Assembly (NCBI RefSeq): GCF_037975245.1
Contig: NC_092582.1
Coordinates: 20,300,577-20,364,576, forward strand
Origin: Apostichopus japonicus
Taxonomy: Eukaryota > Echinodermata > Holothuroidea > Aspidochirotida > Stichopodidae
DNA: 64,000 nucleotides
Reading direction: 5' to 3'
The notes beneath the pieces were generated by a model. The model was given only the letters and a program-made list of their open reading frames with translations, was not told the DNA's origin and did no database searches. A program made the position numbers and the translations under genes. Of this stretch, positions 1 to 64,000 are shown piece after piece. Position 1 is the first letter of the stretch. Each line of letters begins with the position of its first letter.

Positions 1-259
1 AGGACGAAACCGGTCGTGAAGTGGAATTTTTCTGGTGTGTTATTCTTAATTGATTTACTATATATCTGTCATACCACTTGCTACACATTCATTTCTTATT
101 TTCGGCTTGGCTTGCCTATAAAGATTGGTCATTCTGTATGTATATATATATATATATGTCGAGTTGCTTAGCACCGTACGTGATCTACAGATCATTGCAG
201 AACATTATTACTTCCATTCTATCATCTGATTCACTGGGGTTTCCGTTTTCCAATTTCTT

Positions 260-626
260 TCAATTTCGTGATTGTTTCGTTCGATAAGGGTTCTTTGCAG
301 GGGAATACCCACTTCTATTCGAATTCCTTTTATTTGAAGGGTCTTTTGACTTCATTTCATGCGAATCGGAATTAGTTAATGTATTGATTGGTGTCTTTAA
401 AGCCGTTATACGATCTGCAAGGCCACGGATCAAGTGTTCTGAACTGAAAATGCAAGGATTGGTTGAAATCGATAAAAAATATAGAGTAAAAAGCCATATC
501 TGATTGTAAGTTATTAAAATCTGGTATTTACCTCCAAAACCTGCTGACTCGGCGATCTTCATAGACCAACTTGTTTATTTCTCTAACTGCAATATCGGTA
601 TAGGCCTGTGCGATGGCAACTTTACG
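260..626 (-). CDS. two-exon coding-like fragment, probably repeat-borne
   Basis: I do not recognise this product. On the minus strand an exon at 532-626 reads open and ends at a GTAAAT donor. After an 88-bp intron, a second exon at 260-443 begins after a CATTTTCAG acceptor in compatible phase and runs to a TGA. The joined peptide is hydrophilic, with a basic Ser/Asn-rich C-terminus (for example [10 protein letters not shown]). A diverged inverted copy of this stretch, including the acceptor, lies at about 60990-61300 and carries stops and frameshifts, so the sequence is multi-copy and may belong to a mobile element rather than a host gene. Exons upstream of 626 were not found; the next sequence is a long TA tract. 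Confidence 0.35.
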
Positions 627-691
627 CTAACGTACTATATTGTTTTGATTTTCATCGTTTCGGAGGATAGTGCTTATCAGTGTTTATACTG

Positions 692-1384
<693 letters not shown>

Positions 1385-1932
1385 GGGTGTGTCTGCAAAC
1401 ACATCACTGAATATAACAAACTTGAAACGTACTCATTGGATGTTCTTGTTTACTAACAATATCATAGGATTTTCGATTTCGAATATCACAAAATAAAAAG
1501 GTTAATACTTACAGTTTGTCTCTTTTAGGTCTCGTTGAAAGTTTAATCTTGTACGGTTTCTCTGTTGTTGATAAGCTGCTGTTAAGCACTGATATGGCTT
1601 TAACGTTTACATAAGTTACACCACAGGGGAAACAGCGGAAGTACATGACATGTCGCAACGTGTTTAGGAGAATCCCATTTCGTAGACACTCTTTCGCTGA
1701 TAGGTAGACTGCATCACACTTATGCGGCATGGAACCGAGGATGAGAATAAGTGCTGTGTTGAAATGATACCTTAAGTATTTTATAGTTAGTCAAGATTTC
1801 ACCTTCGCGAGAGAGTACGTATCGGCTTCACGGAAACAAATCGAACTACACTTTCTTTAAAAGACTAACGGAACATAAAAGATTAAATCATAACAATGGT
1901 ACCAGTGTAAGCACTGATATAATTCGAAAGTA

Positions 1933-3316
1933 CAAGCAGGCTAACTGAGAACTCCACGAAAATACATACAGGCTAAACGAGAACTCCACGAAAGTACATG
2001 CAGGCTAAACGAGAACTCCACGAAAGTACATGCAGGCTAAACGAGACCTCCACGAAAATACATGCAGGCTAAACGAGAACTCCACGAAAATACATGCAGG
2101 CTAAACGAGAACTCCACGAAAGTACATGCAGGCTAAACGACAACTCCACGAAAGTAAATGCAGGCTAATTGAGAACTCCACGAAAGTACATGTAGGCTAA
2201 ACGAGACCTCCACGAAAATACATGCAGGCTAAACGAGAACTCCACGAAAGTACATGCAGGCTAGCCGAGAACTCCACGAAAGTACATGCAGGCTAAACGA
2301 GAACTCCACGAAAGTACATGCAGGCTAAACGAGACCTCCACGAAAATACATGCAGGCTAAACGAGAACTCCACGAAAATACATGCAGGCTAAACGAGAAC
2401 TCCACGAAAGTACATGCAGGCTAAACGAGAACTCCACGAAAGTAAATGCAGGCTAATTGAGAACTCCACGAAAGTACATGTAGGCTAAACGAGACCTCCA
2501 CGAAAATACATGCAGGATAAACGAGAACTCCACGAAAGTACATGCAGGCTAGCCGAGAACTCCACGAAAATACGTGCAGGCTAAACGAGAACTCCACGAA
2601 AGTACATGCAGGCTAAACGAGAACTCCACGAAAGTACATGCAGGCTAAACGAGAACTCCACGACATACATGCAGGCTAAACGAGAACTCCACGAAAATAC
2701 ATGCAGGCTAAACGAGACCTCCACGAAAATACATGCAGGCTAAACGAGAACTCCACGAAAATACATGCAGGCTAGCCGAGAACTCCACGAAAATACATGC
2801 AGGCTAAACGAGAACTCCACGAAAGTACATGCAGGCTAGCCGAGAACTCCACGAAAATACATGCAGGCTAATCGAGAACTCCACGAAAGTACATGCAGGC
2901 TAAATGAGAACTCCACGAAAGTACATGCAGGCTAAACGAGAACTCCACGAAAATACATGCAGGCTAATCGAGAACTCCACGAAAGTACATGCAGGCTAAT
3001 CGAGAACTCCACGAAAGTACATGCAGGCTAAACGAGAACTCCACGAAAGTACATGCAGGCTAATCGAGAACTCCACGAAAGTAAATGGAGGCTAATTGAG
3101 AACTCCACGAAAGTACATGCAGGCTAAACGAGAACTCCACGAAAGTACATGCAGGCTAATCGAGAACTCCACGAAAGTAAATGGAGGCTAATTGAGAACT
3201 CCACGAAAGTACATGCAGGCTAAACGAAAACTCCACGAAAGTAAATGGAGGCTAATTGAGAACTCCACGAAAGTACATGTAGGCTAAACGAGAACTCCAC
3301 GAAAATACATGCATGC
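1933..3316 (+). repeat. 32-bp minisatellite inside Helitron copy 1, ~43 units
   Basis: Tandem repeat with a unit close to gaaagtacatgcaggcta + aacgagaactccac; successive units start 32 bp apart (for example 1981 and 2013). Variants are AAAATACAT versus AAAGTACAT, and AACGAG versus AGCCGAG, ATCGAG or ATTGAG. They recur in ordered groups, which suggests block duplication. The second Helitron copy has only about 8 units. Confidence 0.93.
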
Positions 3317-3714
3317 AAGGTTTCCGAGTCCGTGTGGTGTCTTCTCTGACAAACGACACTCGGTCAGGCGTTGCCAACTGTGACACCTTTCGGAACTTTG
3401 AGAAAAATGTTCTCATTATTATTAAGAATAAAGCATAAAATATGGCCAGTTAGCTCCCGAGCTCGGCTACGAATTCATACACCTTCAAAGCAGCTCTAGG
3501 TTCCCTCACTGTGGTACTTTATCTGGATATAAGTCAACACTATTTCGTATGTCTGTGAATAATTTGGAGGGTCAGAGCTTCCAGAAAAATAATTTTGAAT
3601 ACTTTATCAAATTTTTTTGCAGACGAAATTTTAAACATAATGCTCTATAAGCCAACTGATTATAGAGGATTACAAATGAAAAGTAAATGAGATGTCCAAT
3701 GAGAAATCCAAAAT

Positions 3715-4140
3715 GTGGCATATATAGAACTCGCAATCAATATTACATGGCAAGGAAAGTCAGATGTCATTCAGAGTGACCCAGCTACATGTCCAAGACA
3801 CTTTGGTGACATGGTACGTAGATTTATCAATGATGTATTGCAGAGCTCATATCATCTAATTGGTGGGATGATTAATCAATTCTACAGAGTAGAATTTCAG
3901 CAAAGAGGTTCTCCTTACATTTACATGCTAGCATGCAGAGATGCCCCAGTGTATGATGATGCAACAAACTCTCAAGTAGAACAGTTCATTAACAAGTATG
4001 TCAAATGCAAGAAACCACCACCAACTGTCAATAATTCAGTTAACTTGCAATCACACAGTCATGCAAAAACATGTAGAATGAAAAAAAACAGGGTGTTTGT
4101 AAGTTTGGCTTTCCAATTTCACCAATGCCAAAGACGATGA
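3715..4140 (+). pseudogene. Helitron Rep (HUH) domain relic, active-site His pair lost
   Basis: The translation matches the Helitron-like N-terminal/Rep region. It contains HFGDMVRRFINDVLQ, then the HUH position, then a Cys/His-rich stretch. Rep nicks and joins single-stranded DNA in rolling-circle transposition using an HxH metal site and downstream tyrosines. Here the site reads PYIYM, whereas the second copy reads PHIHM, so both histidines have become tyrosines through CAC to TAC changes. A longer A run near 4081-4090 relative to the other copy shifts the frame, and the last ~20 residues are nonsense. The copy cannot encode a functional Rep. Confidence 0.8.
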
Positions 4141-4316
4141 TTCTCACTCTATTAGGAGAAAATGATAAATGAAGACAAAGAACAATTGCCAACGCTGTTT
4201 AACATGGTGATATGTTTTGTTGGATGGCCTGATGTTAGCAGATGATGTCCCTACTACATTTTAAGAGATGCTTCAAATCCTTGAAACTACAGAAGAACAG
4301 TACATTCGTGCCAATT

Positions 4317-4859
4317 AATTAGGAAATAACGAAATGCCAAACCACAAAACTCACTGATAATATCACTGAAAAACGCTATCATCACTAAACAAAAGGTACG
4401 TCGGGTTTGTATCTGTGTTGGTTCATGCGATGATATTGGGGCAGGATGAAATCTGTAGAAACACTTCTACTATACCCGTTGAACTTAAAGCATCAATTGT
4501 GCTTGTCTGTGTTCGTAAGGTCACAAGTAAAACATTTCATCACTTCTTGTCTAGCACATTTGATGCGATATACTCTCTGTTTAATCTAAAACATTCATTG
4601 GTTCACCCTTTTTTATATTATTATTCTTCTGCTGTTAAAAGTGAATCTTTTCGTGGCTTATCTGACAACATTATGTTACAATAACTCTCGGCTACTAATG
4701 ACATTTCTTTACAAATTATGAGAGATGCATCAACATTCAAAGTAAAACAAAGAAACTATTTCCAAAGTCAGTATTTTTAAAGTCCTGTTATGGGAAGTGT
4801 TCACTATCGATATATTTGTCTGTCTATTAACCGTTACCGGGACCACGTCTGTATCTAAT
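4317..4859. other. 3' flank of the factor B-like gene
   Basis: No supported gene. A short plus-strand open frame (4415-4684) shows no recognisable domain. On the minus strand this should hold the factor B-like 3' UTR. I found no AATAAA close to the stop, only a possible ATTAAA (minus strand) near 4580, so the polyadenylation site is unassigned. Confidence 0.4.
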
Positions 4860-59752
<54,893 letters not shown>

Positions 59753-60990
59753 GAGATATAACTGTCGAAAAACACGAATTATAAATACACTTATTATCGG
59801 AGGCTTGGGTAGCCGTAACGACATTACACAGAGAGAAATGATGGTTACAAAAGCCGTACTTATTGTTACTGGTAACAACATGGCCATACATAAAATGTTC
59901 TGAAATGGTAACGTAAGGCAGAATTTTGATATGTCATAGCTCAAGAAAAGAATGAGTGCTGGAAATGTTTCTACGTAGCTACTCTGGTTTTCAAGATATT
60001 GATTGGGTGAAAACATCCGATGCTACTAAAATTGTTAGTGGGTGGGGCGTTTCGAAAAAAGAACCATCGTGACACTATCTAAGCGGAGCGCCACCATCTT
60101 AGCGTCGCCAGTAAATTTTTGTCAAAAATGCCTCCCAGACTGCCGGAAGTGGCACTTCCAAGGCCTTGTAAGTTGCATCTAAGCATCATTCATTTTGAGG
60201 TCTCATGTTTCAGAAATCTTCACTTAAAAAAGGGGGTAAATTAGAAAAGTTTTATTCGGTATTTACTTTCTAGAAAAATTGGACTTTACGTTACTTTGTA
60301 ATCTCTGCTTTATTCATTTTTTTTTCACATAGGTTAATGAAGATATAACAGTACGCTATGGTATTCAGATGGTAGCCATAGACTATACGCGTTGAGTGGC
60401 AGCCTCATTGGGAATTTTAGGCGTAAATGAATTGTAAGGTTTGTGTTATCATTGTTTGTTTCAGATGCCAAAAAGGGACCTACTGGGTAGGAAGGAGGGG
60501 GGGGGGGCTGAGAAGGTGGGCCGTGTAGGGGACTGTGCCTCAATATTCTAAGTTACCTAGTTAAACTATTGGGCACTGTTATAGGAACATTAAAACTGAT
60601 AGATGTAGTAAATATATTTATGAACAGTACTTTAACATCAGACTGATACACTGTTGAATCTACATCTTAAAACCAATCGGTTAAATCTCAGGAGCTCTCT
60701 ACATTTCTTGTTTTTCTAACAAAATCCGTGAAAAATAAGCCAAACGCACGGTCATCATATCTGCGATCGTGCATATACGTTGCGAGCGGCCTATTAACTA
60801 AGATCATGTGTAGCATTATGCTCCCTTGTTCCTATTTTATAGAGAGGAGTGTCGGCATGGTTATGAAGTCAAAGTGACTTTCTGACTTCTGATGGATTTA
60901 GCGGAAGTTTTGGAAAATCGGACTATTTTGATCCGTGTCGGATTATTTTAATCCGATTCCGTCCTAATTATATATATTAACGATTTCGAC
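59753..60990. other. 5' flank of the factor B-like gene
   Basis: Expected to hold the Bf promoter or an untranslated exon. An open minus frame continues from exon 1 up to 60016, and an acceptor-like CAG lies at 59762-59764. I could not identify a core promoter. Contains a poly(G) run near 60498. Confidence 0.4.
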
Positions 60991-61305
60991 CATACCTTGC
61001 ATTATAGTACAGAAAACTTGATCCGTGACCTTGCAGAGTTATCAGCCATTTCCGTAAGCAGATCGATTAACGGCTTTACAGACATCTACCAATACATTGA
61101 CTATATCCGCTCCGCATGAAACGAACTCAAAAGACTCAAATAAAAAGGAATTCGAACAGAAATGGGTATTCTCCTGCAAAAACCCCTTATCGAAAGAAAC
61201 AATCACGAAATTGGAAAACGGAAACCCCGGTGTTTACAATGGAAGTAATGATGTACTGCAATGATCTCTAGATCACCTATGGTGCTAAGCAACGCGATAT
61301 ATATA
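60990..61305 (+). repeat. inverted, decayed copy of the 140-460 region
   Basis: Shares acttgatccgtg, ccttgcag, aacggcttta, aggaattcgaa, gggtattc-cctgcaaa, cccttatcga and gtgctaagca with the minus strand of 140-460, including the acceptor-like site before the coding-like stretch. It has stops and frame changes, so it is not coding. Confidence 0.8.
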
Positions 61306-61309
61306 TACA

Positions 61310-61640
61310 TAAAGTTTGTTCAAAGTATCTCTTTCGAGATCCGGCTTTAGGAATCACAAATGATTTTAGAGTTGGTTGGCATTATGTTTGATCTCTAGAG
61401 TAAGGCAAAATATGTCACCAAAAACAGAACTAGTATTGTTCGATACAGGTGACAAACGCCTGCAGTGATATCACGACCTTCCTTACCAGTTTAGAACCTC
61501 TGGACATACATTCAGCGTCCATGCATGGCCTAGTTGGTTAGGGTGTCCTCGCACAGGGCGGGGGCCCGGGTTCGGGTTCCGGTGGAGGCTGAAAGGTTTT
61601 TCACTGTTCTTGATTTTCCAACTCATTACGATTTTCATAT
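61310..61640 (+). mobile_element. tRNA-derived SINE, copy C, with shared upstream extension
   Basis: 61310-61514 matches 7025-7215 inverted. The tRNA-like head lies at 61515-61589 (GCGTCCATGCATGGCCTAGT..., B box GGTTCGGGTTCC), with a 4-5-base insertion near the start. The tail (TTTTTCACTGTTCTTGATT, ACTCATTACGATTTTCAT) meets an inverted second tail at 61640. Confidence 0.85.
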
Positions 61641-61693
61641 ATGAAAATCGTAATGAGTTGGAAAATCAAGAACAGTGAAAAAACTTTCAGCCT

Positions 61694-61695
<2 letters not shown>
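61584..61695. repeat. 112-bp palindrome of two SINE tails
   Basis: 56-bp arms, 61584-61639 and 61640-61695, are complementary with one mismatch and no spacer (centre catatatg). The arms are the SINE 3' tail from GGAGGCTGAAA to GATTTTCATA. Confidence 0.95.
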
Positions 61696-61696
<1 letters not shown>

Positions 61697-61765
<69 letters not shown>

Positions 61766-61898
61766 CTATGGATCCTACCTTAGGTCGACAGTTACAAGAA
61801 TGAACATTAAGTCGACACTGAAATGTCGACCTAAGGTACACTGTTGACCTAAGGTACACTTTTTTACCATAAACTGTCGACCTAAGGTACATATTATG

Positions 61899-61956
<58 letters not shown>

Positions 61957-61989
61957 TAGATAGATAAATAGATATAGAGATATAAATAT

Positions 61990-62082
<93 letters not shown>
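61697..62082. repeat. two (TA)n tracts around GTCGACCTAAGGTAC repeats
   Basis: TA tracts at 61697-61763 and 61901-62082 (the latter with GATA and AAATA interruptions) surround ~137 bp in which TCGACCTAAGGTA or its complement occurs four times (near 61777, 61828, 61844 and 61875). Confidence 0.85.
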
Positions 62083-62083
<1 letters not shown>

Positions 62084-62730
62084 GTGGCCACTGGATGACA
62101 GGGAATTTCTCCCCTCCTCCCCCTTTTTCCAAATGGCTCAGTTTCGTCATTACAAGTATGATAACATTTGCACACAAAATCGTAAGGGTGTGTCTGCAAA
62201 CACATCACTGAATATAAGAAACTTGAAACGTACTCATTGGATGTTCTTGTTTACAAACAGTGTCATAGGATTTCCGATTTTGAAAATCACAAAATAAAAA
62301 GGTTTATACTTACAGTTTGTCCCTTTTAGGTCTCGTTGGAAGTTTAATCTTGTACGGTTTCTCTGTTGTTGATAAGCTGCTGTTAAGCACTGATATGACT
62401 TTAACGTTTACATAGAGTTAAACCACAGGGAAACAGCGGAAGTACATGACATGTCACAACGTGTTTAGGAGAATCTCATTTCGTAGACACTCTTTCAATG
62501 GCAGGTAGACTGCACCATACTTATGCGGCATAGAACCGAGGATGAGAATAAGTGCTGTGTTGAAATGATGCCTTATTTAAATATTTCATAGTTAGTCAAG
62601 ATTTCACCTTCGCGAGAGATTACGTATCGGCTTCACGGAAACAAAACGAACTACACTTTCTTTAAAAGACTTACAGAACGTAAAAGATTAATCATAACAA
62701 TGGTACCAATGTAAGCACTGATATAATTCG

Positions 62731-62996
62731 AAAGTACATGCAGGCTAATCGAGAACTCCACGAAAGTACAAACAGGCTAAACGAGAACTCCACGAAAATA
62801 CGTGCAGGCTAAACGAGAACTCCACGAAAGTACCTGCAAGCTAAACGAGAACTCCACGAAAATACATGAAGGCTAAACGAGAATTCCACGAAAGTAAATG
62901 CAGGCTAACCGAGAACTCCACGAAAGTAAATGCAGGCGAACCGAGAACTCCACGAAAGTACATGCAGGCTAAAAGAGAACTCCACGAAAATACATG
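62731..62996 (+). repeat. 32-bp minisatellite inside Helitron copy 2, ~8 units
   Basis: Same unit as at 1933-3316 (gtacatgcaggcta + aacgagaactccacgaaa), ending at the same junction atacatgcatgcaaggtttcc. Confidence 0.93.
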
Positions 62997-63289
62997 CATG
63001 CAAGGTTTCCGAGTCCGTGTGGTGTCTTCTCTGACAAACGACACTGGGTCAGGCGTTGCCAACTGTGACACCTTTCGGAACTTAGAGAAAAATGTTCTCA
63101 TTATTATTAAGAATAAAGCATAAAATATGGCCATCCCGAGCTCGGCTACGAATTCATACACCTTCAAAGCAGCTCTAGGTTCCCTCACTGTGGTACTTTA
63201 TCTGGATATAAGTCAACACTATTTCGTATGTCTGTGAATAATTTGGAGGGTCAGAGCTTCCAGAAAAATAATTAAAAAATAATTAAATA

Positions 63290-63847
63290 ATGAATACTTT
63301 ATACAGTTTTTGCACACCAATTTTAAACATAATGCTCTATAAGCTAACTGATTATATGAGATGTCCAATGAGAAATCCAAAATATGACATATATAGAACT
63401 CGCAATCAATATTACATGGCAAGGCAAGTCAAGTCAGATGTCATTCAGAGTGACCCAGTTACATGTGCAAGACACTTTGGTGACATGGTACGTAGATTTA
63501 TCAATGATGTATTGCAGAGCTCATAGCATCTAATTGGTGAAATGATTGATCACTTCTACAGAGTAGAATTTCAGCAAAGAGGTTCTCCTCACATTCACAT
63601 GCTGGCATGGATCAGAGATGCCCCAGTGTATGATGATGCAACAAACTCTCAAGTAGAACAGTTCATGAACAAGTATGTCACATGCAAGAAACCACCACCA
63701 ACTGTCAATAATTCAGTTAACTTGCAATCACACAGTCATGCGAAAACATGTAGAAAGAAAAGACAGGGTGTTTGTAAGTTTGGCTTTCCAATTTCACCAA
63801 TGCCAAAGACAATGATTCTCACTCTATTAGGAGAAAATGACAAATGA
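63290..63847 (+). pseudogene. Helitron Rep domain, HUH motif intact, one internal stop
   Basis: Two open stretches in the same frame (63290-63526 and 63542-63847) are separated by a single TAG at 63524-63526; copy 1 has TAT (Tyr) there. The HUH metal site reads RGSPHIHMLAWI, followed by the Cys/His/Lys-rich segment KTCRKKRQGVCKFGFP, as in Helitron-like N-terminal domains. The frame then meets a TGA, and downstream sequence shared with copy 1 carries more stops. The helicase part would lie beyond the window. Confidence 0.8.
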
Positions 63848-64000
63848 AGACAAAGAACCATTGCCAACGCTGTATAACATGGTGATATGTTTTGTTGGAT
63901 GGCCTGATGTTAGCAGATGATGTCCCTACTACATTTTAAGAGATGCTTCAAATCCTTGAAACCACAGAAGAACAGTACATTCGTGCCATTAGGTTCAACC

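Larger units (their letters stand above)
1385..4316 (+). mobile_element. Helitron copy 1 (truncated, decayed)
   Basis: From gggtgtgtctgcaaac at 1385 to gtacattcgtgcca near 4316 this segment is highly similar, in the same order and orientation, to 62186 through the window end. Layout: a ~550-bp 5' non-coding part, a 32-bp minisatellite, a conserved ~300-bp spacer, then a Rep-type coding relic. The Rep relic identifies a Helitron. The copy stops matching its partner at about 4316, so the rest of Rep and the helicase are missing. It lies immediately downstream of the factor B-like stop codon. The exact 5' terminus is uncertain; both copies have a TC a few bases upstream of the shared start, as Helitron 5' ends do. 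Confidence 0.75.
62186..64000 (+). mobile_element. Helitron copy 2 (runs off the window)
   Basis: Matches copy 1 from gggtgtgtctgcaaac onward, in the same orientation, with few substitutions. The 32-bp array is short (62731-62996), and one inserted taattaaaaaat-like stretch lies near 63270-63290. It continues to the window edge, past the point where copy 1 ends. Confidence 0.8.

Noticed and set aside
1933-3316. 32-bp repeats resembling CRISPR repeats
   Set aside because: Units are contiguous without spacers and lie within a Helitron.
4415-4684. 89-aa plus-strand open frame downstream of Bf
   Set aside because: No recognisable domain, not shared with Helitron copy 2, low-complexity AT-rich composition.

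Overview
The window is eukaryotic, AT-rich and intron-dominated. It carries animal-type spliced genes, long (TA)n tracts, tRNA-derived SINEs, Helitron copies and several DNA transposons. The only complete host gene is a complement factor B-like gene with six CCP (sushi) modules, a von Willebrand A domain and a serine protease domain. Echinoderm Bf genes are known to carry extra CCP modules, so a marine deuterostome invertebrate is likely, most probably an echinoderm. This is inference from gene architecture; I could not search a database.

The host gene is on the minus strand from 59752 (signal-peptide exon) to 4860 (stop). I placed 15 coding exons by hand. All splice sites are GT-AG, all phases agree, and the joined CDS is 2757 nt, or 918 codons plus stop. 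Less than 6% of the ~55 kb gene is coding. Ser856, Asp747 and the factor-B-type pocket Asp891 are present, but the catalytic His is replaced by Ser703, so the protease may be inactive.

Introns hold most of the structure. Intron 1 carries ~7.2 kb of a 64-bp satellite. Intron 3 carries ~1.3 kb of a 23-bp minisatellite whose unit copies the end of the CCP2 exon plus its splice donor. Intron 9 carries ~575 bp of pure CTTCTC (sense strand) just upstream of a 3' splice site. The 27-kb intron 14 contains a complete-looking 17.2-kb DNA transposon at 7998-25170, on the opposite strand. It has terminal inverted repeats, subterminal arrays (20 x 102 bp on the left, ~11 x 115 bp on the right), an open 689-aa DDE transposase and a six-exon DUF4806 gene (340 aa). 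Just beyond it are three C-terminal exons of a SAMD3-like gene.

Two directly repeated Helitron copies (1385-4316 and 62186 to the window end) flank the gene. Both carry decayed Rep domains and a 32-bp minisatellite with very different copy number. SINE copies, hAT-type MITEs with 8-bp target duplications, a LINE remnant, two strong foldbacks and several cryptic palindromic AT-rich arrays fill the remaining introns and flanks. No rRNA, functional tRNA or CRISPR array was found.
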